Assembly: GCA_043769985.1 (NCBI GenBank)
Contig: JAYVIV010000180.1
Span: 1-40,323, forward strand
Reading direction: 5' to 3'
Length of the DNA stretch: 40,323 nt
From: Arcicella sp043769985
GTDB taxonomy: Bacteria > Bacteroidota > Bacteroidia > Cytophagales > Spirosomataceae
Within the stretch, counting starts at the first letter, position 1, and each line of letters opens with the position of its first letter. The position numbers and the translations under genes were made by a program. This document shows, one piece after another, positions 1 through 9,313 of the stretch. Below the pieces are notes generated by a model that was not told where the DNA came from, did not search any database, and saw only the letters and a list, made by a program, of their open reading frames with translations.

Positions 1-31
1 CGGATTAAGTTGTTCAAATTTACAACACAGC

Positions 32-68
32 AAAAACCCTATCAGGTTCATTTCTGATAGGGTTTTTT
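32..68. terminator. Bidirectional intrinsic terminator
   Basis: Inverted repeat with 14-base arms (AAAAACCCTATCAG at 32-45 and its complement from 54) and an 8-base loop. The stem ends in six T on the plus strand and five A on the left, so it could stop transcription either way. It probably serves a gene lying left of the window and the minus-strand head-GIN gene. Confidence 0.75.
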
Positions 69-81
69 GATTCATTATCTG

Positions 82-177
82 TCTGAATTTGGATTCGTCA
101 GATTAATGGATTTTTTGGATTAATTTTCAATGTAAAATCCTAAAATCCATTTATCCAACAAATCATGATTCGAACTG
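82..177. repeat. Intergenic imperfect inverted repeat
   Basis: The left arm (about 82-123) and right arm (about 134-177) are imperfect reverse complements built from repeated words such as TGGATT/AATCCA, with a loop of about 10 bases. The right arm stops just before the end of the head-GIN gene. It has the same architecture as many other gaps in this window: word-repeat arms abutting gene ends. Confidence 0.6.
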
Positions 178-181
178 AAAA

Positions 182-895
182 CTATTCACTCTTCACCGAA
201 CTCGCCCCAGAGACATCAGATTTTACCGAAGGCTGTCCACGATAACGTAACGACGAAGCACCACTTGCCTCTACGCTTAAGGTTTTTGAAGCGTTTACTT
301 TCACCGAACTTGCTCCAGAAATATCAGCATCAACATCTTTGGCAGTGAAATTATAACAATTAACGTTGCTTGCTCCCGATACATCAAAATTTATTTTTGT
401 GGCGTTTCCGTTCATTTTAATGGAAGAAGCACCCGAACAATCTAACTTCACTTTATCAGCTTTTACGTTAATTTCAGAATTTGCAGCCCCCGAGAATTTC
501 AAGGTCAATTCTTCTAAGTCATTAAATCCTGCGATTTTTGATTTGGTTGCTCCTGAAAAATCTACCATTTTCAAATTTGGCATCACAATCGTAAAATATA
601 CTTTTTTACGACTATTATTCCATTTCCATCCACCTTTACCGTCACGATATTTAGCGAATAAAGTTCCGTTACTGATAGTTACACTCAAATCCTCTAAATC
701 TTCTGAACGTTCCGCATCCACAGAAACTTTGAAAGTTGAACCTTGCGTTACATCAATCTGAAAGGCACTTGACATATCTAACTTGTCGAATCCCTTCAAT
801 TGATAATCTTTTTTGTTTTGAGCTGTCAATAAATTTGTAACCAACAATAATGTGGTCATTACCAACAAATTGCGAAAGCAGTTTTGATATTTCAT
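182..895 (-). CDS. Exported head-GIN (DUF2807) domain protein
   Basis: A predicted exported protein of 237 residues. I chose the start at 895 because it opens directly with a signal peptide (MKYQNC, then a hydrophobic stretch ending TAQ); a longer frame reaching 946 adds an implausible leader. The rest is repetitive beta-helix-like sequence with recurring SGASS/SGAS motifs at regular spacing, typical of the putative auto-transporter adhesin head-GIN family (DUF2807). Molecular function is not established. It is the last gene of an apparent minus-strand cluster PadR - PspC - head-GIN, and the C-terminal part of the PspC protein upstream resembles the same fold, so the two probably act together at the envelope (inference). 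Confidence 0.85.
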   Translation of the reverse strand: MKYQNCFRNLLVMTTLLLVTNLLTAQNKKDYQLKGFDKLDMSSAFQIDVTQGSTFKVSVDAERSEDLEDLSVTISNGTLFAKYRDGKGGWKWNNSRKKVYFTIVMPNLKMVDFSGATKSKIAGFNDLEELTLKFSGAANSEINVKADKVKLDCSGASSIKMNGNATKINFDVSGASNVNCYNFTAKDVDADISGASSVKVNASKTLSVEASGASSLRYRGQPSVKSDVSGASSVKSE

Positions 896-995
896 GTTAT
901 TTTTTAGTTTAAATATTAGATGCAAGATTACGTTGAAAAGTTGCATGATGTTTAAAATATTTATGGAAGGTTAGTTGAAAAGGGTAAATGGAAGA

Positions 996-3413
996 TTATT
1001 CTTTCTCAATCGTACCACCATTACGCACAAATTGATTTTCGGAAGGTTCGCCACGATACCGAATTTGAGCCATTCCAGATGTTTTTGCTTCCATTTTAGT
1101 TTTCACATTAACCTGTGCTTCGGTATTATCTTTAGCTTCAATATTGGCGTTAACTACTTGTAAATCGAATGCTTGTAAATTTGAAAAACCTTTGAGCTTA
1201 GCATTTAGTGTTTGAACTGTGCCATTAATATTCAGTTTATTAGAATCATATAATTCTACGGTAAAGTCATCCCCTGAAAAATCATGAATAGTACTTTCAC
1301 CGTTGCCACCTTTCAAAATTATTCCTTTCAAATTAGGCATTGTTATTTTGATATTTAAGACATTATTATCACGATTATTAATTGAAAACGTATTGTCTTT
1401 TACTTCATATTTTAACTCTTTCTTGCTGTATGCTCCTTCAATTTCAACCTTAAATTCATTTCCTTGACGAATATCATAATTACAAATTCCATTGTTGACA
1501 TCAGATTTAATAAACTCAAAATCTTTCACATCAAGTATTTGTGAACTGCCTTCATCGTTATTGTTTTCATCCTCATTAGGAAGGATTATATTAGTTGAAA
1601 CCAATTCTCCCTCTTTTGTAAACTTCCAAAGTGAACCTTTAAATTTATCACCCTCAGAGTCTTCAAAGTATTTTTGAGCAAAAACGTTATCCACAAAATA
1701 AGCAAATTCACGAGTGATTGAAAACTCTTTATCGTAAGGCACAAGAATCCTTAAAATCAAACGTTGGTCACGATAGCGAGCATTATCATTAAACTCAAAT
1801 CTTTCGTCAAAACGAATTACAGAGTCAATTTGCGTAATGTTATATTGAATATCACTCGCATTTTTTTCCGCATCACCTTTATCTTTTCCATCCGCTTTGA
1901 AAACTTGTTCAACCTTAATTGTTGTACCGTTGTAGCCAATTAATTCAATGGAAGGTTTCCAATTAAATTCACCATCAATTGAGTTTATAGCAAAAATTGG
2001 CGTTTTATTGTCAATGACATAATTCAAATCCTTTTCGAGGGAAGCTGTTTTTGCAAAGTTTCTTGTGTACCTCACTCCCGTGTACATCGTAATAAGCAAA
2101 CCCACTACAAATACGCCCAAAGCACTTTGCCATATCATTGGGGTAAAAAGGTTTTTACGAATAATCAATGAAATACCCGCACAAGCAATTACAAACATTG
2201 GAACAGCTAAAGCTAAAAAACCACCAATAAGCATCAACGAAGAGGCATCACGGCCAAATAAACCCAATGGAATCTTGAAGAAATACACCGGCATATTATC
2301 AATGGCAGACATACTGACAAACAAAGCAAAGAACATAGCAATCATAGAAATACTACCTGTAAAAGCCATAATTCCACCCACAAAAATACGTCCTGCCGAA
2401 ATCAGAAACTCTGCAAAAGGTCCTAATGCCTTGAATACCTGCGAGATAACCCTGAACGGAAGCAATAATAATTTCGTAACTGCATTTTCGTGTTTATCCT
2501 CCACATTGAAGGTTCTTTTGATATTTGATTCAATATTTTCGAGGGTAATGGGTTCGCCAGACATTTGCATTTTATCTGTCAATGTCTTGGCTTCGGGAGC
2601 AATCACCCAGAGAATTACGTAAACCACTACCCCTGAACCAAATAGAAAAATGCTCAATACAGACACAAAACGTAATGTTCCCAAATCCCAGCCTGTATAG
2701 GATGCTATTCCGCTCATAACCCCACCCAATACTTTTCCATCAGGATTGCGGTAAAACTTACGAATTCTATCATCTTCTTCCAAAGCAGCATTTGCAGGGA
2801 AGGCAATCCAACAAGCAATATAAAACACTAAGGTAATTCCACTCAAAACTCCTGCCGTGATGGGTCCAATTCCTAAAAGCAAAAACAAAAATGCCAATCT
2901 TACCCAAAGCGGATCGAAGCCTAAATTGTAGGCTAATCCTGCACAAACACCACCTAACAGTTTGCGTTTAGTGTCTCTAAATAGCTTTTTATTAGTAGAA
3001 CTATATCTATATTCTGGTTCGCTTTTACCCGTTTGAGATTTATATTGATTTGAACTTTCAGAAGAATCATTACTTGTTGATTCACGATTAAAAGTTTGCT
3101 TGTCTTGACTTTTTCCGCCAGCCATTGCCAAATCTTCGTCCTCTTCAATGGCGGCAAAGTCTGAAACCGACCCCATTGAAGCAATTAAACCCTCCACATC
3201 TTGCATCGAAATGGCTTGTTTATCATCTGACTTTTGCTTGTCCCAAAATTTCTCAGCAATGCGGGCTTCAATATCTTCAACGATTTCTTTTGAGCCTTCG
3301 TAGGAAGAAAAATATTTCTGAATAGCTTTCAGATAAGCGTTTAATTTTTCGTAGCCGTCGTCCTCAATATGAAATACGATGCCTGCGATATTGATTGATA
3401 TGGTCTTTTTCAT
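996..3413 (-). CDS. PspC-domain membrane protein with C-terminal head-GIN-like region
   Basis: An 805-residue membrane protein. A charged N-terminal region (about 1-95) is followed by a Ser/Gln-rich linker, then two PspC domains (about 142-205 and 215-275), each starting with the typical K-L/V-LGGV motif. Several further hydrophobic helices lie between about 320 and 450, before a long extracytoplasmic region rich in beta structure whose last 180 residues resemble DUF2807/DUF4097 repeats. PspC domains are known from phage-shock-type envelope stress systems; the role of this fusion is unknown. The gene lies 170 bases downstream of a PadR regulator and 100 bases upstream of a head-GIN protein, a combination that suggests PadR-controlled envelope homeostasis (inference). 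Confidence 0.85.
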   Translation of the reverse strand: MKKTISINIAGIVFHIEDDGYEKLNAYLKAIQKYFSSYEGSKEIVEDIEARIAEKFWDKQKSDDKQAISMQDVEGLIASMGSVSDFAAIEEDEDLAMAGGKSQDKQTFNRESTSNDSSESSNQYKSQTGKSEPEYRYSSTNKKLFRDTKRKLLGGVCAGLAYNLGFDPLWVRLAFLFLLLGIGPITAGVLSGITLVFYIACWIAFPANAALEEDDRIRKFYRNPDGKVLGGVMSGIASYTGWDLGTLRFVSVLSIFLFGSGVVVYVILWVIAPEAKTLTDKMQMSGEPITLENIESNIKRTFNVEDKHENAVTKLLLLPFRVISQVFKALGPFAEFLISAGRIFVGGIMAFTGSISMIAMFFALFVSMSAIDNMPVYFFKIPLGLFGRDASSLMLIGGFLALAVPMFVIACAGISLIIRKNLFTPMIWQSALGVFVVGLLITMYTGVRYTRNFAKTASLEKDLNYVIDNKTPIFAINSIDGEFNWKPSIELIGYNGTTIKVEQVFKADGKDKGDAEKNASDIQYNITQIDSVIRFDERFEFNDNARYRDQRLILRILVPYDKEFSITREFAYFVDNVFAQKYFEDSEGDKFKGSLWKFTKEGELVSTNIILPNEDENNNDEGSSQILDVKDFEFIKSDVNNGICNYDIRQGNEFKVEIEGAYSKKELKYEVKDNTFSINNRDNNVLNIKITMPNLKGIILKGGNGESTIHDFSGDDFTVELYDSNKLNINGTVQTLNAKLKGFSNLQAFDLQVVNANIEAKDNTEAQVNVKTKMEAKTSGMAQIRYRGEPSENQFVRNGGTIEKE

Positions 3414-3418
3414 CTTAT

Positions 3419-3583
3419 TTTCGATGTTTGATGTTTATTATTCGATGTTCGTAATTTAATGCGACCGTTGCTCGGTTCGATATTTGTAATTCGATGTTTA
3501 TCTAAGTGTCATTTTGGTTCGGATTTTCACGAACACAATTTCACTTAAAACCGAACATCAAAAATCGAAAACCGAACATCGAA
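3419..3583. repeat. Intergenic inverted repeat, CGATGTT/AACATCG family, with nested core
   Basis: It fills the gap between the PspC start and the PadR stop. The left arm (3419-3451) repeats TCGATGTT-type words; the right arm (3547-3583) repeats CCGAACATC and ends directly at the PadR stop codon. The interior 3447-3486 is a 40-base unit (GTTCGTAATTT..GGTTCGATATTTG) that recurs at 7660-7701, and holds a GCGACCGTTGC core resembling cores near 7674, 38498 and 40268. Confidence 0.65.
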
Positions 3584-3931
3584 TTAAGGATTATGATGAT
3601 GAAACGAATCTTGGATTATCTGAGCAACTGAACCTTGCAGCTCCACCCAAGTTTCTTCAAATTGAGCGAGAAAAGTCTTACCAGTTTCTGTCAAGACGTA
3701 ATATTTTCGTGGTGGACCTGAAAGCGATTCAACCCATTTATAATCCAACAGACCAGAATTTTTCAATCTTGTCAATAAAGGATACAGCGTTCCTTCCACT
3801 ACCATAATTTTAGCAGAAGTCAATTCTTCGAGCATATCAGAAGCATAAACTTCTCCTCTCGAAATAATGTGCAGAATACAGAATTCTAAAATTCCTTTTC
3901 TCATCTGCACTTTTGCGTTTTCTAAATCCAT
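3584..3931 (-). CDS. PadR-family transcriptional regulator
   Basis: A 115-residue winged-helix repressor. The ATG at 3931 is preferred (MDLENAKVQMRKG); the frame extends to 3958 only through a TTG codon. The N-terminal half carries the PadR winged helix: a helix around LEFCILHII, the recognition region around DMLEELTSAKI, then VVEGTLYPLLTRLKNSGLL, which is the strongly conserved PadR segment. The wing contains GPPRKYYVLTETG. PadR proteins usually repress an adjacent operon and respond to small molecules or envelope stress. It is the first gene upstream of the PspC and head-GIN genes on the same strand, so it probably controls them and itself. Confidence 0.92.
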   Translation of the reverse strand: MDLENAKVQMRKGILEFCILHIISRGEVYASDMLEELTSAKIMVVEGTLYPLLTRLKNSGLLDYKWVESLSGPPRKYYVLTETGKTFLAQFEETWVELQGSVAQIIQDSFHHHNP

Positions 3932-3958
3932 AATTTTAATGGTTTTTATTTTTTTCAA

Positions 3959-4519
3959 TAATCATAGCATCATTATTCTAATTTGATAGAACAAAGATAT
4001 AAAAAGGTACTATGCAAAACAAGGTACTATAAATATATTTTTGAATTACTGGATAAATGGCAAATTAGAAAAGATGAAAGGAAACAATAAAGTTGTGGAG
4101 AGAAAGGGGAGAATATCTATAAAAAAATTTGGCGAGCCTTATAAAGGTTCGCCAAAATATATCACTAACACACCAAAATATAGTTATGAGTTCAAAAGAT
4201 TTTTATTCCTCACAACTTATTTTATGACTATAATTAGATACGAATAGTTCGTACTTAAAATCATTGGTAAAACTTTTAATTCTGCAACTGATGAAATTTT
4301 CAAGATAAAATTCATGTTTCAGGAATAATAATAACAAACATAAATATTTAACTTCGTAAATCAAATATTTGGCACAACCTTTTTATTATTCGGTTATAAA
4401 ATTTAATATTTATTGACATTTGATAATTTTACAACCATCTCTCACCTATAAATTGAGTGTAAATAATTATAGAATCAAGCACCAATCCTTAAAATCCTTA
4501 GTTTACCGTATAATAAATC
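3959..4519. other. Gap of about 560 bases without a convincing gene
   Basis: AT-rich DNA. One 68-codon frame on the plus strand (4041-4247) opens with TTG, has no family resemblance and runs through a strong hairpin, so it is not called. The only clear structure is the hairpin at 4127-4158. The first about 50 bases (3960-4010) must hold the promoter of the PadR gene. Nothing else was recognised between 4160 and 4519. Confidence 0.5.
4121..4158 (-). terminator. Hairpin terminator reading leftwards
   Basis: Arms 4127-4140 (ATTTGGCGAGCCTT) and 4144-4158, three-base loop, one G-T type mismatch. On the minus strand the stem is followed by a run of seven T. It lies about 360 bases beyond the end of the TonB-dependent receptor gene and could end its transcript. 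Confidence 0.55.
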
Positions 4520-7486
4520 TTAAAAGTTGACGCTCAATTTTCCAAACACAAAACGACCATTATAACCACCTTGATTTGGTTGAAATAATAAACGTCCACG
4601 GTTAGAAGCATCACGTCCAGCAACATAATCCAATGAACCTTTAGCATTGCGAGCATCAATAAAAATTTGATCAGGATATACGTCAAACAAATTATTTGCC
4701 CCAATTGAAGCATATAAAGATTTTGTAATTTTACATCCCACCACTAAATCAGAAATCCAAACGGCTTGAAAAGTCTGGTCGATTGGAAATTCACCATCAC
4801 TATTACGAGTAAATATGGTATTCCACAATGTCCCATCTGACTTTAAAGCTCCTGGGTCAAGGACGTTTTTAAACTTAGATTCCCCAAAACGAACAGCTCT
4901 GAAAGTAATATCAAATTTACCGATGCTGTACGCTGCTGATAAGTTCCACTTACTGTTTGGTAAGTAACTTTCAATCAACGCCACTTGTTGACGGTCAAAA
5001 AGGGCTGTACGATACCATGTACTTGGATTATTGGCTGGGTCGTTATTTTTTGGGGCATCAATTAAAGTTGTACTATTGATACCAGTCACTTCATTTTTAT
5101 TAAAATTCAATGCCGCTGAAAGTACAAGTTTACCTTTTCCCATTTGGATTCTTTCCGTTGCCACAATGTCAATACCACGTGTTCTGGTGTTTACAGCATT
5201 GGCAAAAAAACGTACATTGTTTACCCCAGGAAACTGTGTCGCATCCGTAATACCTAATTGAGCTCGTGTGTAAGCACCCGAATACACAATACGGTCGGTG
5301 ATTTCAATTTGGTAAGCATCAGCCGTTAAAGTACCCGAATTACCCAATTTTGCGGTTATTCCTAATGAATAATTGATTGATTTCTCGGGTCTTAGAGCAT
5401 CAACTCCCACTGTTTTACGTGCAATGTCATTGTCGTTATTCACCGTCAAAGTGTTTGAAGGTAGTCCATTAATAAACTGGGTACTGGTGTTTTGGAAATA
5501 ACGTTGATGCAATGATGGAGCTCTGAAACCCGTACTTGCCGCTCCACGAATGGCAACACCACCAGTTAACTGATAACGAGCGGTAAGTTTACCATTCAAG
5601 GCTGAACCAAAATCACTAAAATTCTCGAAACGAGTTGCCACACCGAACAATAATTTTCCTGTTTCTGCTTCAAAATCTGCATAAACGGCCCCTGCATCAC
5701 GAGTTCTGTCAGTTTCGTCAGACGGTTGATAGCCAGGAAATACCTGCGAGCCAGGTCCGGCAGCGGTTGTTCCTTGAGCTGGTCCTCCTACAAATAGAGA
5801 AGCAGTTGGTCTTTGGACGGCAGCACCAAAGTAGGAATTAACTTCACCTGCCATAATTTTAAATTTTTCAACTCTAATTTCACCCCCAAATGCAAGGTTT
5901 AGAGAACTAAAAGCACCAAGGTTTTGATAATTACGAGCAAAATCTACGTTGAAAGTATTTTGCGTAAATGACAATTTCCCTGCATTGAAGGAAGTTTGCT
6001 GTGCATCTGTGGCTGGTAGTGAAGCATTTCCAGAATTGAATACTGAAAATTGTAATGAGTTGTTTCCATAAACATTACTCACGTCCATTGACCATTCACC
6101 AATTTTTGTTTTATAACCTGCAATAAAAGATTTATCATAAATATCGGTTTCTATGCCTGGTAAAAAACCATCTTGATAAAACAAACTACCATCAGCCTTC
6201 ACTGGTTGCTGATTACGGGCAACTGGAATACGATTATTACCAAATCCTTGACCCGTGCGGTAGGTATATCCACCTGAGAAATAAATCTCTGATTTTTCAT
6301 CCAATGGAATTCCTCCATTTGCAAAAATTCCAAAATTCTGAGCCGATGAATTTCCAAAAATCATATTTTCACGGTTATAATTACGACCTGTGGCAATTGC
6401 AGCATCATCTGCAATTAATTTTGCTCTAAACGCATCCTGAGTTTGTCCTGCTGGTGTTCCTGGAAAACCTCCGTTGGCTCCTAAATAAATAGTCGGAGCA
6501 TTATCTAAACCTGTGCGACTTGTGCGTCCACGGTCGTTGTATTGTGCTGAAACCGTTAATGACCCTTCTTTTCCAAGGCGGAAACCTTTTGAGAAATCGA
6601 ATTGTAAAACTTGTCCATCGGTGATACTATGGCTATGGTTTTGTGGTGTTGTACTACCAATCACAGGTGCTGTATATTTTAACGTTGTCAAGTTTGAACC
6701 GTAAGTCAATGATGCCGAAGTTCCTGTGTAACCTTTTTTCAAAACAATATTGATTACTCCTGCAATAGCATCAGAGCCATATTGAGCGGCTGCACCATCA
6801 CGCAAAACCTCAATCCTTTCAATGGCTGCCACTGGAATGGCGTTCATATCCGTACCTACAGAACCACGACCCACTGAACCATTGATATTTACCAATGAAG
6901 AAGTATGGCGACGTTTTCCGTTCAACAAAACCAAAACTTGGTCAGGCCCCAACCCACGCAGAGAAGCTGGGTCGATGTGGTCAGTTCCATCCGTAACCGT
7001 TTGACGATTTGAACTAAATGAAGGTGCAACAAAATTTAGGATTTGTCCGACATCAACTTGTCCAAAAGATTTTAATTCTTTGGTTGAGATAACATCAACA
7101 GGGGTTGCGGTTTGAATATTTGTACGGGCAGTTACCGAACGTGAGCCAATCACGGCAATTTCTTGAAGTGTTGATGTACTTTCTTTTAAAGTTACATCCT
7201 GTGAAATAACCTCAGTTCCAGAAACAGACACAGAAATGATACTGGTTTCATAACCAATAGAACTGATTTTGATTTTGTAGGTACCAGCAGGGATTCTGAG
7301 GGTATAATTTCCGTTATTATCGGTAGCTGTTCCTGATGAACGCCCTTCTATAACAACAGAAGTTCCTGGAATACCTTGATTGGTAATGGCATCTTTAACG
7401 ATACCCTTTACGCCTTGTGCATAAAGTGAAACGGTGCTAACAATAAAAAAAAGCGTTAGCGTAAGAAATTTGTAAGATTTCAACAT
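4520..7486 (-). CDS. TonB-dependent outer-membrane receptor
   Basis: A 988-residue outer-membrane receptor. A signal peptide (about 1-23, ending LYAQ) is followed by a carboxypeptidase-regulatory-like beta-sandwich (about 24-110; GIVKDAITNQGIPGTSVVIEG, IPAGTYKIKISSIGYET). The TonB plug comes next (about 115-255; DVISTKELKSFGQVDVGQIL, RIEVLRDGAAAQYGSDAIAG), then a 22-strand type beta barrel ending in the aromatic FGKLSVNF. The plug motif AAQYGSDAIAGVINI is that of classical ferric-siderophore or vitamin type receptors rather than SusC, and there is no SusD partner gene nearby; the substrate cannot be deduced. A good Bacteroidota promoter lies about 100 bases upstream. Transcribed alone. Confidence 0.95.
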   Translation of the reverse strand: MLKSYKFLTLTLFFIVSTVSLYAQGVKGIVKDAITNQGIPGTSVVIEGRSSGTATDNNGNYTLRIPAGTYKIKISSIGYETSIISVSVSGTEVISQDVTLKESTSTLQEIAVIGSRSVTARTNIQTATPVDVISTKELKSFGQVDVGQILNFVAPSFSSNRQTVTDGTDHIDPASLRGLGPDQVLVLLNGKRRHTSSLVNINGSVGRGSVGTDMNAIPVAAIERIEVLRDGAAAQYGSDAIAGVINIVLKKGYTGTSASLTYGSNLTTLKYTAPVIGSTTPQNHSHSITDGQVLQFDFSKGFRLGKEGSLTVSAQYNDRGRTSRTGLDNAPTIYLGANGGFPGTPAGQTQDAFRAKLIADDAAIATGRNYNRENMIFGNSSAQNFGIFANGGIPLDEKSEIYFSGGYTYRTGQGFGNNRIPVARNQQPVKADGSLFYQDGFLPGIETDIYDKSFIAGYKTKIGEWSMDVSNVYGNNSLQFSVFNSGNASLPATDAQQTSFNAGKLSFTQNTFNVDFARNYQNLGAFSSLNLAFGGEIRVEKFKIMAGEVNSYFGAAVQRPTASLFVGGPAQGTTAAGPGSQVFPGYQPSDETDRTRDAGAVYADFEAETGKLLFGVATRFENFSDFGSALNGKLTARYQLTGGVAIRGAASTGFRAPSLHQRYFQNTSTQFINGLPSNTLTVNNDNDIARKTVGVDALRPEKSINYSLGITAKLGNSGTLTADAYQIEITDRIVYSGAYTRAQLGITDATQFPGVNNVRFFANAVNTRTRGIDIVATERIQMGKGKLVLSAALNFNKNEVTGINSTTLIDAPKNNDPANNPSTWYRTALFDRQQVALIESYLPNSKWNLSAAYSIGKFDITFRAVRFGESKFKNVLDPGALKSDGTLWNTIFTRNSDGEFPIDQTFQAVWISDLVVGCKITKSLYASIGANNLFDVYPDQIFIDARNAKGSLDYVAGRDASNRGRLLFQPNQGGYNGRFVFGKLSVNF

Positions 7487-7585
7487 AAAGAGAGTGGATT
7501 TTTAGTGAATTAGAAAACGATTAATGGTAATCATTTAAAAGGTACTTAACGAATTAATCACTGAAATGTTCAGTAATGATTTAAC

Positions 7586-7619
7586 CAAAATTAATCAATA
7601 ATTGTTACAGACAGACAAA
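7586..7619 (-). promoter_or_regulatory. Bacteroidota-type promoter of the TonB receptor
   Basis: On the minus strand, TTTG (7619-7616), 22 bases, then TAATTTTG (7593-7586), matching the -33 TTTG / -7 TAnnTTTG consensus of Bacteroidota housekeeping sigma factor. It would give a 5' leader of roughly 90 bases. The same TAATTTTGGTTA string occurs upstream of the other receptor gene (complement of 25204-25211). Confidence 0.5.
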
Positions 7620-7659
7620 TGTAGGTAAAAAAAATGTACAGGTGAGTAGTTAAGTAGTT

Positions 7660-7701
7660 GTTCGTATTTCGATGCGTCCGACGCTTCGGTTCGATATTCG
7701 G
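7660..7701. repeat. Second copy of the 40-base GTTCGTA..GGTTCGATATT unit
   Basis: Closely similar to 3447-3486: both start GTTCGTA, both end CGGTTCGATATT, and the centre here is the small palindrome GCGTCCGACGC. Lies in the about 440-base gap between the TonB receptor and the hydrolase gene. Confidence 0.6.
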
Positions 7702-7926
7702 AAAACAATTAACTGATGTCCAATTATTTACATCAAATAAAAACATTGTTTAATTTGGTGTGACTACTCATTCAAAACTTAACAAAGCATGTTAGCAATA
7801 TATACGATGTGTAAAGTCTAAAGTCAAGTATTTTCAATTATTTTTAAAAATCAAATAACTAATTTTTTAGATGAATCTTTAATTGTAATTATCAGGATGT
7901 TAATGAGTTAAAAGATATTTAGAAAA
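7702..7926. other. Remainder of the receptor-hydrolase gap, no gene seen
   Basis: AT-rich DNA downstream of the hydrolase stop. No open frame with family resemblance and no strong terminator were found. Weak complementarity exists between GTGAGTAGTTAAG near 7642 and the stretch near 7762-7782, but it is too imperfect to call. Confidence 0.4.
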
Positions 7927-8586
7927 TCAAAATACTTTTTGAATAGCTTTCACAACTTGCTGTGTGTGATAAATAAGTGAGAAATGATCACCCGAAACTT
8001 CAATAAAGTCTTCATCTGGGAAACCAACGATATTGTCTTTCCGAGCATGAACTCTCAATTCAGGGGTGATGGTGAGCGGTTTTGCTTTCGCAAATAAGAT
8101 TTGAGATTGTTGAAACAAAATTTTCTTATCCATTTTTATTAAACCATCAATTAGTCCATCATAAAGTTGTTTTGATTCTTGAAATTTATAACCCTTTTTT
8201 AAAAAAGATTTCATCAATGAACTTTGAAAAATACCGAATTTTAGGAGATATTCAATCAAAGTTAAGTTAGTCAAAGGTGTAATTAATTTCTTCTGGTCGG
8301 TTAAAGAAGCCAATAAAATTGCTTTACAACCACATTCTTCCTTCATGTATGATGCAATCCATCCACCCATAGAATGCCCAATTACGCAATCCTGAGCCGT
8401 TATTTCATACTTTCTAATCAGATACGAAGCCATTTTTTGCACGTCTAAATCTTTTGGGGCATCATGCCAAGTATGTAGTACTTTTTCTAAATCTATGGCA
8501 ATTTGTTCGCCTTGCGTAATAGTTTTTCTGACTTCATTAAAAATGGTATGATCTTCTACAAATCCGTGGATAAAAAGTAATTTCAT
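7927..8586 (-). CDS. Alpha/beta hydrolase
   Basis: A 219-residue cytosolic alpha/beta-hydrolase fold enzyme. The start at 8586 gives MKLLFIHGF, the usual first strand plus oxyanion-hole HG motif; a frame reaching 8622 only adds an unlikely leader. The nucleophile elbow is GHSMGG, the acid is probably in the HARKDNIVG segment, and the catalytic histidine is in VSGDHFSLI near the C terminus, so the triad looks complete. Two Cys residues in EECGCK lie after the nucleophile helix. The fold does not reveal the substrate; esterase or thioesterase activity is likely. It is divergent from queE with about 90 bases between the starts, and not obviously linked to it functionally. Confidence 0.85.
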   Translation of the reverse strand: MKLLFIHGFVEDHTIFNEVRKTITQGEQIAIDLEKVLHTWHDAPKDLDVQKMASYLIRKYEITAQDCVIGHSMGGWIASYMKEECGCKAILLASLTDQKKLITPLTNLTLIEYLLKFGIFQSSLMKSFLKKGYKFQESKQLYDGLIDGLIKMDKKILFQQSQILFAKAKPLTITPELRVHARKDNIVGFPDEDFIEVSGDHFSLIYHTQQVVKAIQKVF

Positions 8587-8679
8587 AATTGATTTTGGAT
8601 AAAATGTGAACGAATATACCATCTATTCTGAGAATTAAACAGTGAATTGATTAATTTTACAAAAAATTTGTGATAAATA

Positions 8680-9309
8680 ATGAATACTGAAAACTTAGAA
8701 ATACAAGAGACTTTTTTGCCCACGATGGAATATTTTTATACCATTCAAGGCGAAGGATTTCATCAAGGACGATCGGCTTACTTTATACGTTTAGGGGGGT
8801 GTGATGTAGGCTGTCACTGGTGCGACGTAAAAGAATCTTGGGACATGAACGCACATCCAAAACTATCTATTAATCAAATAGTTACGGATGCTTCAAGACA
8901 TACAGGACGGTTAGCAGTTATCACAGGCGGAGAGCCTCTAATGCACAATTTGGATGCCTTGACGGGAGCTTTACACGAAGCAGGTTTTGAAACAAATATT
9001 GAAACTTCGGGTGTTTGTGAACACGTCACGGGCGAATGGGATTGGATATGTTTTTCGCCAAAAAAATTCAAGAAACCCAATCCAGAAATTTACCAAAAAG
9101 CGAATGAATTGAAAGTAATCATTTTCAATCAATCAGATTTTGAATGGGCGGAGAGTTTTGCGACAGTTGTTTCAAGTAATTGTATGTTATATCTGCAACC
9201 CGAATGGAGTAAAATGGAAACGATGCTGCCCGAAATTATTGAGTACGTGAAGAACAATCCAAAGTGGCGGATTTCGTTACAAGTGCATAAGTTTATGGAT
9301 ATTCCTTAA
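8680..9309 (+). CDS. queE: 7-carboxy-7-deazaguanine synthase
   Basis: Radical SAM enzyme that converts 6-carboxy-tetrahydropterin to 7-carboxy-7-deazaguanine, the ring contraction step of preQ0/queuosine synthesis. At 209 residues it has family length. The cluster-binding cysteines are C41, C45 and C48 in GCDVGCHWCD; the substrate-binding FYTIQGEG motif precedes them and the SAM-binding TGGEP motif lies at 82-86. The C terminus has LQPEWSK and LQVHKFMDIP, conserved in the Bacteroidota form. The other queuosine genes are not in the window. The stop is only four bases from the convergent xisI stop, so antisense readthrough is possible. Confidence 0.95.
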   Translation: MNTENLEIQETFLPTMEYFYTIQGEGFHQGRSAYFIRLGGCDVGCHWCDVKESWDMNAHPKLSINQIVTDASRHTGRLAVITGGEPLMHNLDALTGALHEAGFETNIETSGVCEHVTGEWDWICFSPKKFKKPNPEIYQKANELKVIIFNQSDFEWAESFATVVSSNCMLYLQPEWSKMETMLPEIIEYVKNNPKWRISLQVHKFMDIP

Positions 9310-9313
9310 TAAA

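Noticed and set aside
366..761. 131-codon plus-strand frame opposite the head-GIN gene
   Set aside because: Antisense shadow of a repetitive gene with clear signal peptide and family motifs on the other strand.
2065..2622. 185-codon plus-strand frame opposite the PspC gene
   Set aside because: Antisense to membrane helices of a well-supported gene; composition is that of a mirror frame.
3932..3958. N-terminal extension MKKIKTIKI of the PadR protein
   Set aside because: It begins with TTG and is not typical of PadR proteins; the ATG at 3931 begins the conserved part.
4041..4247. 68-codon plus-strand frame in the gap before the TonB receptor
   Set aside because: TTG start, no family resemblance, and it runs across a strong hairpin terminator.
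4520..7486. Interpretation as a SusC-type glycan receptor
   Set aside because: The plug motif is of the siderophore/vitamin type and no SusD gene is adjacent.
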